Program-made: the position numbers and the translations under genes
Shown here: in pieces, positions 18,251-28,045 of the stretch
Layout of the letters: each line of letters starts with the position of its first letter
How positions within the stretch are numbered: position 1 is the stretch's first letter
Source: Rubellimicrobium mesophilum DSM 19309
GTDB lineage: Bacteria; Pseudomonadota; Alphaproteobacteria; Rhodobacterales; Rhodobacteraceae
Length of the DNA: 64,000 bases
NCBI RefSeq assembly: GCF_000600335.2
Contig: NZ_KK088637.1
Coordinates: 18,256 to 82,255 of the forward strand
Direction: 5' to 3'
Notes under the pieces: generated by a model
The model's input: only the letters and a program-made list of their open reading frames with translations
What the model was told of the DNA's origin: nothing
Databases searched by the model: none

Positions 18251-18425
18251 CCCGTCCAGGGCTCCGCGACCGTGGTGCGGGGCTCGGTGTCAGGTCGCCT
18301 GGCTGCGCTGCGCGGCCTTCCGGGACTGCCCCGGGTGACAGACGCGCCATGCTGGTCCCGGCACGTCACCTCGTATCCTGTGGCCGCTTCCAACCTCAGG
18401 GGCCTAGGGTCGCCGCGCCCGTGGC

Positions 18426-20405
18426 TCACTTCATCTTCTCACGGATGATGGCCTGGAGCTGATCCTGGCTAAACGGCTTATCCAGCTTCGGCAACCCGAG
18501 GTCTTCGGCCTCCTTGGGCAGATCCAGATATCCGGTCGCAAGAATCACGGGCAGGCCCGGGTGGGTCTGCCGGGCCGCGGCGGCCAGCTCGGTCCCGCTC
18601 ATCCGAGGCATGCCCTGGTCGGTGATGACCAGATCGACCTTGGTCTCGCTGAGGAGTTGCAGCGCCTCGGCTCCGCTACGGGCCTCGATGACTTGGTATC
18701 CGAGATCCTCGAGCATAATGACGGTGTTCATCAGCACCAACTCATCGTCATCCACGGCCAGCACTGTGAGAGGTGCCTGGCCGGGCGCGTCTTCGGTTGC
18801 GCTGGTGAGCGGTCCGGTCTCGACCGAGTGAGAAGCCACCGCTGCCGGGAGCCACATCTCCACCGTGGTGCCTTCGCCCTTACTGCTCGCCAGGACCAGC
18901 CGCCCGCCCGAGTCCTCCAGCAGCCCGTGAACTGTCGACAGCCCCAGTCCCGTGCCCTCGCCCGGACCCTTGGTTGTGAAGAACGGGTCCACCGCCCGGG
19001 CCAGCGTCGTCTCGTCCATACCCTCACCGGTGTCGCTCACCGACAGGCGCACGTAGGAGCCGGCCTTCAGCCCTGCCGGCTCGTCCAACGGCACCTCCTC
19101 GCTGGAGATGCTGATGGTCAGCGTGCCGCCCTGGGGCATGGCGTCCCGAGCGTTCGCGGCCACGTTGAGCAGCGCCAGCTCGAGCTGGTTCGGATCGACC
19201 ATCACCGGCAGGACCGAGAACGGCGCTCGCGACTCGATGGCGATGTTGCCGCCCATCGAGAGCCGCAGGAGGTCGCCCAAGCCCCGCACCAGGGCCGGCA
19301 GGTCGACCTCCTGCGGCTCTAAGGGCTGGCGCCGCGAGAAGGCCAGCATGCGCGTGGTTAGCGCAGCGCCGCGGTGAGCGCCCTGGAGCGCATTGTCGAG
19401 GAGCCGTGTGATCCGGGGGTCGTCCGGCACCCGCTTCTGCAGGAGCTCCAGGCTGCCGGTGATAGCCATGAGGAGGTTGTTGAAGTCGTGCGCGATGCCG
19501 CCGGCGAGCTGGCCCAGGGCCTCCATCTTGCGGGACTGCAGGAGCTCCTCCTGCACCCGCTCGAGCGCCTGCTGCGCCTCGCGCTTCTCGGTGATGTCGC
19601 GGGTCACCTTGGCGAAGCCGATGAGCTGGCCCGCATCATCCCAGATCGGGTCCACGATAACGCTGGCCCAGAACCGGCTGCCGTCCTTCCTGACCCGCCA
19701 GCCCTCGTGCTCGAAGCGGCCCTCGCGCTCGGCCGTCTCGAGCGCCCGGCGGGGCAAGTCCGTGGCCCGGTCCTCCTCCGTGTAGAAGCGGGAGAAGTGC
19801 TCGCCGACGATCTCGTCGGGCTCGTAGCCCTTGATGCGCCGTGCGCCGGCGTTCCAGCTGGCCACCCGTCCCGAGGAGTCGAGCATGTAGATGGCGTAGT
19901 CGGTCACGCCCTGGACGAGCAGGCGGAACTGCTCCTGGCTTTGGCGTAGCGCCTCGTCCGCGGCCCTCTTCTCGGTCAGGTCGCAGGTGATCTTGGCGTA
20001 GCCCAGGAGCGTGCCCGTGGGCGAGCGGATCGGGTCGACGGCGACATGGGCCCAGAAGCGGCTGCCGTCCTTCCTTACCCGCCAGCCCTCGCCCTCAAAG
20101 CGACCCTCGCTCTCGGCGGTCCGGAGGACCCGCTGGGGTAATTCGTTGGCCCGATCCTCTTCCGTGTAGAATCGGGAGAAGTGCTGGCCCAAGATCTCGG
20201 ACGCGGTGTAGCCCTTGAAGCGCTCCGCCCCGGCGTTCCAACTCGAGACCCGGCCCTGGGCGTCCAGCATGTAGATCGCGTAATCGGTGATGGCCTCCAG
20301 CAGCAGGCGGTACCGGCTGTCGTCGCCATTCGGCTTCAAGGCTGCTCGCGGCACGCCGTTTCCTGCCTGTTCCTGATCTGCGCTTGCGGATCGTGAGCAA
20401 TCCAC
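18426..20405 (-). CDS. Hybrid sensor histidine kinase: PAS-PAS-HisKA-HATPase-REC
   Basis: A 659-residue cytoplasmic protein. Two very similar PAS domains (about 30-150 and 155-275) share DYAIYMLD and SWNAGA motifs and FSRFYTEEDRA. The HisKA domain has its phospho-acceptor at H306 (GGIAHDFNN), the ATPase domain runs about 395-520 (N-box NVAANARDAM, DTGEGMD, GTGLGLSTVHG), and a receiver domain about 545-655 has D596 as acceptor and K643. No membrane segment is present, so it probably senses an internal signal through the PAS pair. The attached receiver indicates autoregulation or a phosphorelay. The start is a GTG with a weak ribosome site. No partner regulator is adjacent. Confidence 0.92.
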   Translation of the reverse strand: MDCSRSASADQEQAGNGVPRAALKPNGDDSRYRLLLEAITDYAIYMLDAQGRVSSWNAGAERFKGYTASEILGQHFSRFYTEEDRANELPQRVLRTAESEGRFEGEGWRVRKDGSRFWAHVAVDPIRSPTGTLLGYAKITCDLTEKRAADEALRQSQEQFRLLVQGVTDYAIYMLDSSGRVASWNAGARRIKGYEPDEIVGEHFSRFYTEEDRATDLPRRALETAEREGRFEHEGWRVRKDGSRFWASVIVDPIWDDAGQLIGFAKVTRDITEKREAQQALERVQEELLQSRKMEALGQLAGGIAHDFNNLLMAITGSLELLQKRVPDDPRITRLLDNALQGAHRGAALTTRMLAFSRRQPLEPQEVDLPALVRGLGDLLRLSMGGNIAIESRAPFSVLPVMVDPNQLELALLNVAANARDAMPQGGTLTISISSEEVPLDEPAGLKAGSYVRLSVSDTGEGMDETTLARAVDPFFTTKGPGEGTGLGLSTVHGLLEDSGGRLVLASSKGEGTTVEMWLPAAVASHSVETGPLTSATEDAPGQAPLTVLAVDDDELVLMNTVIMLEDLGYQVIEARSGAEALQLLSETKVDLVITDQGMPRMSGTELAAAARQTHPGLPVILATGYLDLPKEAEDLGLPKLDKPFSQDQLQAIIREKMK

Positions 20406-20692
20406 TCCAGCCCGGCTGCGCGCAAGCTTGGACCTAGCCCGGCTGGCCGGGATGTCCTCTCTGCATAAGAAGGGAGCCGGGATCGCTACGTCCCTTTCCG
20501 TGTCGCACTCTCAGGATCTCACGTGGAGAGCCTCTCCGTCCCGGTCCGCACCAACATCCCGTCTGGATGTAAGAACCCTAAGCCTGAGCAGGTGCTGGTG
20601 GTGAGCGCCACGCCCTCGTAATGGGCCCTGCTCATCCCCATGTATGTGATGCCCACGAGGTATTCCTTCGCGGGATCATGGAGGCTCCTGAC

Positions 20693-20854
20693 ATGGACGC
20701 CGACACCCCCAAGCCCAGCATCAACCTCGCTCAGCACGAACTCGACAAAGCCCGCGCAGACTGGTCAGCGGAGAAGGTCCGCAAAGCCCAGCGGGAGGGT
20801 GAGGTGAACTGGGTCTATCCCGGTGACAAGCCTACTCCCGATCCGGCCCGTTAA
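20693..20854 (+). CDS. Small charged protein, 53-aa paralog (copy B)
   Basis: It encodes MDADTPKPSINLAQHELDKA, then ADWSAEKVRKAQREGEVNW, and differs from the copy at 7668 by a handful of residues, mostly conservative. The same GGAGG ribosome site and leader precede the ATG. Conservation of protein and leader through the duplication supports a real gene. Function unknown. Confidence 0.65.
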   Translation: MDADTPKPSINLAQHELDKARADWSAEKVRKAQREGEVNWVYPGDKPTPDPAR

Positions 20855-20987
20855 GATCTGGCCGCAACCAAGGGCGCTTCGGGGGTTCTTCTCTTCCGCT
20901 CCCCGGGCGGCTCGCTCGCAGGCTCAGCGCTCTGGCCCACCCCGACTGCCCCCGCGAGGTTCTTCGCGGATCATGGAGAATCCTCTG

Positions 20988-21209
20988 ATGGACAACGCTA
21001 CCCCCAAGCCCAGCATCCACATCACTTTTGACGAAGCCACCATGGCTCAGGTGCGCCGGTCGGCCGACAGGGACCGGCGGGTTGCGGAGAACGACGCACT
21101 GAACAGGATCCAGCCCGGCCAGAGTGAGAACGCCAAGGCGGTGTGGCAGGGAGAGGGCGGCAGCACAGCCGCGGACACGCCCCTGCCGACTCTCTATCCA
21201 AAGCGCTGA
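20988..21209 (+). CDS. Small charged protein, 73-aa paralog (copy B)
   Basis: It encodes MDNATPKPSIHITFDEATMA, QVRRSADRDRRVAENDALNR and the glycine/serine tail ending PTLYPKR. It is paralogous to the gene at 7965. The leader forms a clean 6-bp hairpin (CCGCGA / TCGCGG) just before the GGAGA ribosome site. An in-frame ATG at 20973 is possible but lies in that ribosome site. Confidence 0.65.
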   Translation: MDNATPKPSIHITFDEATMAQVRRSADRDRRVAENDALNRIQPGQSENAKAVWQGEGGSTAADTPLPTLYPKR

Positions 21210-21260
21210 GATGGCGGTCGAGCCCCTTCGGGGCTGTTCACTCCGGAGCGGGACGGACCT

Positions 21261-21569
21261 ATGCTCGCGGAACTGAAGGTCTTGAATGTCGTGACCTGCG
21301 CTGCCGTGCTGACGGCCGTGGGGTGGTGGGGGTGGTCCGAGTGGAACGCCGCCCAGTCCCGATTTGCGCCCCTGGCCGCTTCGGCCGACGTCGAGGAGGT
21401 TCTCAGGGGAGCGGCTCCATGGCAGGACGCCTGTCAGGCCATCGTGGACGCCTGGGACGGAGGCGAGCGGCCGGACTTGGCCGGGCCACTCGGGCCCGCG
21501 GCGGCTGCACAGGTGGAGCGGTGCCGACGTATCGTGACCATGCGGCCCCAGGTGTGGGCCACGGATTGA
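21261..21569 (+). CDS. Single-pass membrane protein, 102 aa (copy B)
   Basis: It is paralogous to 8238-8546: the same membrane segment ending GWWGWSEW, the PWQDACQAIVDAWD motif and QVERCRRIVTM. Both cysteines are retained, suggesting structural importance, for example a disulfide if the domain is outside the membrane (inference). It starts with ATG. Confidence 0.6.
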   Translation: MLAELKVLNVVTCAAVLTAVGWWGWSEWNAAQSRFAPLAASADVEEVLRGAAPWQDACQAIVDAWDGGERPDLAGPLGPAAAAQVERCRRIVTMRPQVWATD

Positions 21570-21860
21570 AGGGGTTAACAAAACCCCGCGCTGGACGTAG
21601 CTCCAGCAGATGGGTGAGGAGGTGAGCGGCAAGAACGCTTAGGGGCTGTCGGGCCTACGGTCGTGATGGACCGTGAGGCGGCGGAAGCAGGGACAGGCTG
21701 CTGCCGGCGACCGTTCCGACCTCAGCCAAGCGCCGTTGCCCTTGGGCTTGGATCTGAGCTTAACCCGTTCGCCTCCGGGATCATCGTCATGTTGTCGGCC
21801 GAGGCAGGTTCACGGGCGGCGGTCTGCCACGCAGCAACGGACGTGCTGCTCGGATTGCGC

Positions 21861-22922
21861 TTACACGGCCGCGGGCGTCGGCTGTGCGTTGGCGGCATCC
21901 GCCGCATCATGTGTGACCGAGACCAGAGTCCCAGGGTTGACCGCCGCCATCGAGATGGTGGCGTCGAGCTGCATCACCAGAGCCCTGACGATGTTCGAGC
22001 CGAGGCCAGCCTTCGCCTGATCGGGCCCTTCAGGCAGCCCCACCCCGTCATCCCGAACAGTCAGTTCCCAGCCCTCACCGGTCGAGGCAAAGCCCACAAC
22101 GATCCGGCCGCCCCTCTGGTCAGGAAACGCATGCTTCAGGGCATTGATCACGAGCTCGGTGACGATCAGGCCCAAGCTCAGGGACACCTCCGGCGTGACG
22201 ACGCTGTCGTCCACATCGACCTCGATCGTCAGCCGTGAGGGGTCGCGGATCATCGACGCCCCGATGCTGCGGCAGAGACTGGCCAGGTAGTCGGCCAAGA
22301 CCACACGTTCGAGGTGAGAGAGCGCGAGCTGCCGTTGCAGCTCGGCTACCGACATCAGCCGGTGATGGGCCTCGTTGATATGGAGGCGAGCCTCCTCGGA
22401 CTGCACCGTCCGGGCGCCCTGCAGCAGCACACTGGCGATGATCTGCAGGCTGTTGGCGATGCGATGGTTCAGCTCCCGCAGCAGCACCGCCTTCTCCCGC
22501 AACAGGTCCTCCTTCTGCTGCTCGCGATGGCGCGCCTCGGTCACGTCCACACAGGAGAGCAGGAGGGTGGCGCTCTCATCGCTTGGGTAGTTCAGTTTGC
22601 GGGCATTGATCAGGAGATGACGGACAGGCTGGCCCTCGCGATGGAAGTCCATCTCGTAGCTCTCGACGGCGGCATACCCGGACGCCGTTGCCTGCAGGAG
22701 CGCAATGAGCTGCGGGATGTTCCACTCGCCAGCGCCCAGCGAGGTCAAGGGGCGGAGCACGGTCTGAGCGGGATCGATGCCGAAGGTCCGGCAGAACGAG
22801 CGGCTGGCCACCATCACGGTCAGATCAGCCCTGAGAAGCAGCGAGGGAGCATCCGTCGCGAGGATGACCGCGTTCGCCAAACCTACCGAGAAGTCGGGTG
22901 GCAGCGCATCAACTTGGTTCAC
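21861..22922 (-). CDS. HisKA_2-type sensor histidine kinase with PAS domain
   Basis: A 353-residue soluble kinase. Residues about 15-130 form a PAS domain. Residues 145-200 are the HisKA_2 dimerisation domain with phospho-acceptor H153 (LLRELNHRIANSLQII). Residues 235-340 are the ATPase domain with N260 (ELVINALKHAFP), DDGVGLP at 291 and GLGSNIV. Kinases of this class feed the PhyR-EcfG general stress pathway in many alphaproteobacteria, which would fit the EcfG promoters nearby, but no PhyR, NepR or EcfG gene is in the window. It is present only in block B. Confidence 0.88.
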   Translation of the reverse strand: MNQVDALPPDFSVGLANAVILATDAPSLLLRADLTVMVASRSFCRTFGIDPAQTVLRPLTSLGAGEWNIPQLIALLQATASGYAAVESYEMDFHREGQPVRHLLINARKLNYPSDESATLLLSCVDVTEARHREQQKEDLLREKAVLLRELNHRIANSLQIIASVLLQGARTVQSEEARLHINEAHHRLMSVAELQRQLALSHLERVVLADYLASLCRSIGASMIRDPSRLTIEVDVDDSVVTPEVSLSLGLIVTELVINALKHAFPDQRGGRIVVGFASTGEGWELTVRDDGVGLPEGPDQAKAGLGSNIVRALVMQLDATISMAAVNPGTLVSVTHDAADAANAQPTPAAV

Positions 22923-23227
22923 GACGCTTACCCCGCTTCGATGTCCGAGGAGCAGCCAGGCCGAGGTCGAACTGTCGACGCCACTCCAAGCGCCGGGCCA
23001 TGGCCGCGAGGCTCATCCTAGTAGGATCGTATGGCGAAAGATACTTTCCCGGCCAAAGCCGCCCGCTCGGCCCTCGCCGAGCCGATGAGCAGGTGGCCGG
23101 GATGAGCACCGCCCGACTGCACCGCGGCTCTTCGAGAGGTCAGCCTCGCGCGGCCCGTCCCAGCAGGACCCCTGCTCCGACGCCTGGACCTGGCGCAAAG
23201 CTGACGACACGACCTGCTGCCCCATGC
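22923..23227. other. Intergenic region, no gene seen
   Basis: About 305 bases upstream of the kinase gene. The last 60 bases align with block A near 8800-8840, so homology between the blocks resumes here after the kinase insertion. No convincing gene or promoter was recognised. Confidence 0.4.
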
Positions 23228-23512
23228 TTAGCCGGCCTTGCGGCGCGCCTTCTTGGGGGGAGCCAGAGCCACGTGCGTCCTGTCCTCTGCCTCCTTGCTC
23301 AGCCTGGCCTGCCGTAGCCGGGCCGTGTTGGCCTGCCGAAGCTCGGTCGTCTCGTCGATCAGAGCGCGGGCCACGCGCGTGGTCTCACTGGCCTTGCTCT
23401 CGCGAGGCGTTCGCGGCAGGCGAACCTGAGCCGGCTTGGTAGTCGGTGACGGCGCATGTCCCGATATCAGCTCGAGCCACAGGCGTTCTGCGGTGTCTTG
23501 GCCGGAGGTCAT
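23228..23512 (-). CDS. Basic small protein, intact copy B (94 aa)
   Basis: From ATG 23512 it encodes MTSGQDTAERLWLELISGHA, a middle helix rich in arginine and threonine, an internal near-repeat (TELRQANTARLRQARL) and a lysine/arginine tail (PPKKARRKAG). AGGAG lies about eight bases before the ATG. The basic tail could bind nucleic acid (inference). Block A keeps only the last 35 codons. Confidence 0.6.
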   Translation of the reverse strand: MTSGQDTAERLWLELISGHAPSPTTKPAQVRLPRTPRESKASETTRVARALIDETTELRQANTARLRQARLSKEAEDRTHVALAPPKKARRKAG

Positions 23513-23728
23513 GATCCATTCTCCTGGATGCAGCGCTCCCAACCGGGGCCTAAACCTGGATCAGAAGATCGGTGCTTTGGGGTAAGTGGCTGAACGCGAT
23601 CGCGCGTTCGCCTCATTCAGAGATAGGGCCGCCTGACCCCCACACAAGACGGTCGAGCGTCGTCTTCCCCGCTTCTAGTCTCTTGGCCCGGAACGGCGGA
23701 CACTCAGGGCTGACCGCGCTTTGAGGGC

Positions 23729-24975
23729 TCACTCCCTTGGCTCTCGCACCAGAAGGCGCACGCTCTCACCAGCGGTGAGCCCGTGGACAACGGTGGAGGC
23801 GAAGATGGTGAATGAGACCAAGGCCCAGAGTTCGTTCTGGTCGATAAAGGTCACGTGGGTCGATGCGTAGCCCAGGTAGTAGATCGAGCCGATGCCACGC
23901 ACGCCATAGAACGCCACGACGGCGCGTTCGCGTGGCTCGAGCGCCGTGCCGAGAAGGCCCAGGAGCCCGGCCAGGGGGCGGATGACGAGGATCAGCCCGA
24001 AGCCGATCACGGCGTGGCGCCAGTCGAGGTAGGGCCAGAGCGCCGGCATCATGCCACCCAGGAGCACGAGAAGGATGGCCGTCATGGCGGTCTCGAGGCC
24101 GTCGCTGAAGACGTGCAGGCGCTGATGATAGGGGTGGCTCGCCTCGACCCGGCGCATGGTCATCCCGGCGACAAAGGCCGCCGCGAAGCCGTAGCCTTCG
24201 GCAAGTTCCACGAGGCCGTAGCAGAGGAGGACGCCGGCCAGTGCCAGAACCCCGGACCCGACCTGGCGAGGGTGTTGCCGGCGGGATAGACGAATAGAGC
24301 CTGCCCCAGGAGCCAGCCGATCCCGGCGCCGAGCGCCACGCCGACGCCGATCCTGTAGAGGACGTCCCAAACGAGCCACTCGGCCCACCCCGCGACGCCC
24401 AGGCTGCCGGCGGCGGCGTGCAGGGCCAGGTAGACGAAGGGGAAGGCGAGGCCATCGTTGAGCCCGGCTTCAGTGGTCAGGGAGAAGCGGACCGGGTGCT
24501 CGCGCCCTTCGAGGGGTGGGCCCACCTGTACGTCCCCGGCCAGGACTGGATCGGTCGGTGCCAGGACCGCCCCGAGCAGGATCGCGCCGGGAACTGTCAT
24601 TCCGATCAGGCCCCAGCCCAGCAGTGCCACGGCCCCGATAGAGATCGGCATGGTCACGGCCAGCAGTCCGATCGTCGGGCGCCAAAGCCGAAAGCCACCC
24701 AGGTCGTCGATCCGCAGCCCGGTCGAGAACAGGACCACGATGACGACGATCTCGGCCGAGAGCTCCCAGAATGCAGGCGCTGCTTGGGGGGCGAGCGGGC
24801 TGAACAGCCCGGGAAACAGGACAGCCACACCGAACCCGCAGATCATCAGGGCGGCCGAGGCAGACGGCGGACGGCGGAACACCAGCTGAGGCAGCCAGTA
24901 GGACAGCAGGAGCGCCGCCCCGATCACCATCAGAAGCAACTGGTGCGAGGCGAAGTCGAATGTGAGGACATCCAT
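23729..24975 (-). pseudogene. CPA-type cation:proton antiporter (copy B, frameshifted)
   Basis: The 5' part encodes the same protein as 9112-10359 up to YPAGNTLARSGPG, then leaves frame; the rest (VLALAGVLLCYGLVELAEGY to the end) continues in the next frame. Comparison with copy A shows one base missing near 24255 (CCGGGGCCC in A, CCCGGACCC in B). Apart from that the copies are nearly the same protein, so the lesion is recent or a sequencing error. Intact copy A could supply the function. Confidence 0.85.
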
Positions 24976-25166
24976 ATGGGATCACAGCCTTCAGGCGGGG
25001 CGCTCGAGGCGGCAGAAGCCCAGAACGGCGCAGAGGGTCCGGGCAAGACCTCTTGGAAGATAGCCGTCCCGTAAAACACAGCCAGATGCGTCCGGCTGTA
25101 TGTGGTCTGGCGGTCTCGGTGACACCTAATCTGCGACACCAAGGTCCGCGTTGCCGGCCAACACCC

Positions 25167-26012
25167 TCAGGCCCGACTTCCGTGGGTCTCGGCATAGGCC
25201 TTGGTGAACTCGGCGCCGAAGAGCAGGATGAGCGACGAGTAGTAGATCCACAGCATGATGGTGATGACCGACGCGGCGGCGCCGTAGGCCGAGGCGACCC
25301 CGCTGCGGCCGATGTAGACGCCGATCAGGACCTTTCCGGCCGTGAACAGGACGCCCGTGACGACCGCCCCGGTCCAGACATCCCGCCAGGTGAGGGTCAC
25401 CGCGGGGAGGACCTTGAAGATCATCGCGAACAGAAGCGTGGCGAACAGGAAGGACGCCGTGCTGTTGATGAGTTGGACGAGCACTAGGCCACCCGAGACG
25501 CGGGTCTCGAGATAGGTCCCGACCGCGGCAACGCCGGCGTCGATCACCAGCGAGACCAGAAGCAGGAAGCCGATGCCCGCCACCACCGACAGGCTGAGAA
25601 GGCGCGTGCGCACCAGCCCCACGAGCCCGGTGCTGGCCGGCCGGACCTTCCAGATGACGTTCAGGTCGTCCTGGATCTCCACAAAGGCGCTGGTGGTCAG
25701 GATCAGGAACAGGACCACACCGATGGTTGTCCCGATCACGCCGGAGCCGAAGTCGCTGGCGCTGGCGATCAGCGCCTCGATGGCGGTCGCAACCTCCTCG
25801 CCCAGGAGGCCGCCCAGCTCGCCCACGATGGCACCCTGCGCCGCCTCGCGCCCATAGACTAGCCCCGCCACGCTGATGACGGCGAGCAGCATCGGCGCCA
25901 GCGAGAACAGCGTAAAGAACGAGATCGCCGCGCCCAGGCTCATGGCGCGGTCGTTCCACCAGCCTGCGGCCGCGGTGCGGGCCAGATCCCGCCACTTGGA
26001 AGCCAGGGCCAT
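25167..26012 (-). CDS. YihY/BrkB family inner-membrane protein
   Basis: A 281-residue protein with about six membrane segments and the family pattern near the start (ARTAAAGWWNDRAMSLGAAI, FFTLFSLAPMLLAVISV) and end (YGAAASVITIMLWIYYSSLI, LLFGAEFTKAYAE). The family was once called ribonuclease BN, but its members are membrane proteins of uncertain role. The ATG at 26012 follows GGAGGTACGAAC; 37 additional upstream codons are rejected. It is divergent from the AI-2E transporter gene across about 200 bp. The truncated paralog is at 11868. Confidence 0.9.
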   Translation of the reverse strand: MALASKWRDLARTAAAGWWNDRAMSLGAAISFFTLFSLAPMLLAVISVAGLVYGREAAQGAIVGELGGLLGEEVATAIEALIASASDFGSGVIGTTIGVVLFLILTTSAFVEIQDDLNVIWKVRPASTGLVGLVRTRLLSLSVVAGIGFLLLVSLVIDAGVAAVGTYLETRVSGGLVLVQLINSTASFLFATLLFAMIFKVLPAVTLTWRDVWTGAVVTGVLFTAGKVLIGVYIGRSGVASAYGAAASVITIMLWIYYSSLILLFGAEFTKAYAETHGSRA

Positions 26013-26214
26013 GTTCGTACCTCCAGTCGGGAACACGATAAGATGGTCTGGCACCCTCAGACGGGGAGGGCGAGTCCGCGCCAGATGCTGTTTGACCGCC
26101 TCACGAGGGACGAGGGATAGCACGACCTGGTCTCTGCCGGGCTCAGGTTGAAAGCTTACGCGCAGATGCTTCCTTCAATTGGGTACAGGCCGAGATATGC
26201 GAGGTCCCTAAGTC

Positions 26215-27303
26215 ATGATGTTCCTCGGCAAGCCCATCGAGCAGACGCTCGGCATCGCCGCCCTTCTTCTGCTGGCCTTGGGGTGCGCCGTGGTCCTATG
26301 GCCGTTCCTGTCGGCGCTGCTGCTGGCCGCAGTCGTCTGCTACTCCACCTGGCCCATCTACCTGGAATGCGAGCGGGTGGTGGGCGGGCGTCGAGCGCTG
26401 GCCGCCGCCCTGATGACGGGGCTGGTCACCCTTGTCCTGGTCGCGCCCTTTGCCGTGATGGTGGTCACGCTGGCGGAAAGCACCCGCGGTCTGGTTGCCG
26501 GCGCAACCCGCATTCTGGCGGAAGGCCCGCCCCCACCCCCGCCCTGGGTCACAGGGCTTCCGATCCTGGGCGAGCGCCTGGCGGCTTACTGGGGGAGTCT
26601 CGCCCTAAATGCCCCTGCCTTCGTGATCGAGCTCACAAAGCTGAGGGGGCCGGCCATCAGCGCGGCCGTCGCCAGCGGGGCGGTGCTTGGCTTGGGCCTC
26701 CTTGAGCTTGGGCTGAGCGTGTTCATCACCTTCTTCTTCTACCGGCACGGGCGGATATTGGCGGCCTACGTGCGCCAAAGCGCCCAGCGGGTCGCCGGTG
26801 AGCGCGCGCCGCGCCTGCTTCTGGTGGTGGGCGAGACCGTTCAGGGCACCGTTTACGGCCTGATTGGCACGGCGCTGGCGCAAGGGCTGCTGGCCGCCCT
26901 AGGATTCTGGATCGCCGGGGTGCCGCAGGCGCTGCTCCTGGGCTCCCTGACGTTCGTTCTCTCGTTCCTGCCTGTCGGTCCGCCGCTCGTCTGGATCTCG
27001 GTGGCGCTGTGGCTTCTGGCCCAGGGAGCGATTGGCTGGGGCATCTTTGTCGTCCTCTGGGGCGTGTTCCTGGTCAGCACCATCGACAACGTGCTCAGGC
27101 CTTATCTGCTGGCGCGATCGAACAGCCTGCCCTTGCTGCTGGGCCTGCTGGGCTTCCTGGGCGGCCTGCTCGCCTTCGGGTTCATCGGCATCTTCCTGGG
27201 CCCGACGCTCCTGGCTGTGGCCTACAGCCTCTTCGTCGAGTGGCATGAGGCCGAGGCCGAAGAGCGAAGGCAGGCCCCACCAGGGTCCCCAGACAGCCAA
27301 TGA
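26215..27303 (+). CDS. AI-2E/PerM family transporter
   Basis: A 362-residue membrane protein with about eight segments and the family features VLWPFLSALLLAAVVCYSTW near the start and FLPVGPPLVWISVALWLLAQ, IDNVLRPYLLARSNSLP and GFIGIFLGPTLLAVAYSLF near the end. This matches the YdiK-like branch. Members export small molecules (AI-2) or exchange ions, and the substrate cannot be told from sequence. It has a proline run (EGPPPPPPW) in the loop about residue 103. Divergent from yihY. A C-terminal fragment of its paralog is at 12234. Confidence 0.9.
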   Translation: MMFLGKPIEQTLGIAALLLLALGCAVVLWPFLSALLLAAVVCYSTWPIYLECERVVGGRRALAAALMTGLVTLVLVAPFAVMVVTLAESTRGLVAGATRILAEGPPPPPPWVTGLPILGERLAAYWGSLALNAPAFVIELTKLRGPAISAAVASGAVLGLGLLELGLSVFITFFFYRHGRILAAYVRQSAQRVAGERAPRLLLVVGETVQGTVYGLIGTALAQGLLAALGFWIAGVPQALLLGSLTFVLSFLPVGPPLVWISVALWLLAQGAIGWGIFVVLWGVFLVSTIDNVLRPYLLARSNSLPLLLGLLGFLGGLLAFGFIGIFLGPTLLAVAYSLFVEWHEAEAEERRQAPPGSPDSQ

Positions 27304-28045
27304 CTTGCCGACGAGGGATCGCAATGGGCAGTTTGGAAGCCCGTCCGGATTTCTTCGACTGCGCGCTGCGTCACAACCAAGGTGTCCCGGCTGGTCATTC
27401 CGTGCGCATCTCAGATGTGAAGACGGCAGCATCGGACCCACCCTAAAGCCGGTCCACAGCACTGGAGCTGACCCATGACAGGGCGCCGTCCCGCTCGGCT
27501 GGAGTGTTCGCGGCCCGGCGAACTTTGGCGTCCGTGGAGGTCCGTGACGGCGCACTCGCTCGAGCGTGCGGCCGAGGTCGGCCTTGGTGGACTGATGTGT
27601 TGCCATCTCGACAAGACTAAACCCAGACTCGCTGAACCGTTAGATCTCGTCGTTGTTCCCGTCGACGCTGGACGCCCCTGTGACTCGGTTGGGCGCCAAT
27701 CTTGCAGATTGCGGGAGAGCCCGGCTGGTTGTTCTGACGGGTGAGCGGGCCGCATCGGCGCTGCACGACCGAGTGGGCCCAGTTCTAGCTTACATCACTG
27801 GCAGGAGTGCGGCGTCGCCTGTGAGATCGAGGGCGAGCGCGCCGAAGCGGTCGCTCGGGTGTTTCTCGGGATGTGATCGGGAACAGCCCGGGTGTGGGTC
27901 CGTTCCTGTTGCGCACACAGGAGCAGATGAGAACGGCGGTGAGAAAGTCGGCCACGGGAGCGGCGGGATGATCCCGCGGCGGGCGGCGCGATAGTCGGCC
28001 ACATGTGTCCTTCCTGGCAGCAGGGAGGGCGGGGGCATTATCACT
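27304..28045. other. Long intergenic region before IS21, no gene seen
   Basis: About 740 bases. The first 35 or so continue the homology between blocks A and B; the rest has short frames of odd composition and no ribosome sites. Near 27880-27904 GGAAC-N16-CGTT occurs on the plus strand, 140 bases before the IS21 gene. The last 150 bases probably include the left end of the IS21 element (two nearby copies of GTCGGCCAC), but I could not fix its boundary. Confidence 0.4.

Larger units (their letters stand above)
20575..27340. repeat. Duplicated block B (paralogous to 7555-12755)
   Basis: This copy holds the complete versions of yihY and the AI-2E transporter, in divergent orientation, and of the basic 94-aa gene, but a frameshifted antiporter. 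Relative to A it contains a HisKA_2 kinase gene near 21.8-22.9 kb and no hydrolase. Homology can be followed into non-coding DNA at both ends (GGGCCC...CATCCCCATGTAT at the left; TGACTTGC...GGGTCGCAAT-like at the right). Edges were set by eye. Confidence 0.8.

Noticed and set aside
27411-27755. A 114-codon minus-strand frame before IS21
   Set aside because: Serine/arginine/proline-rich product without ribosome site or recognisable domain; the region is treated as intergenic.
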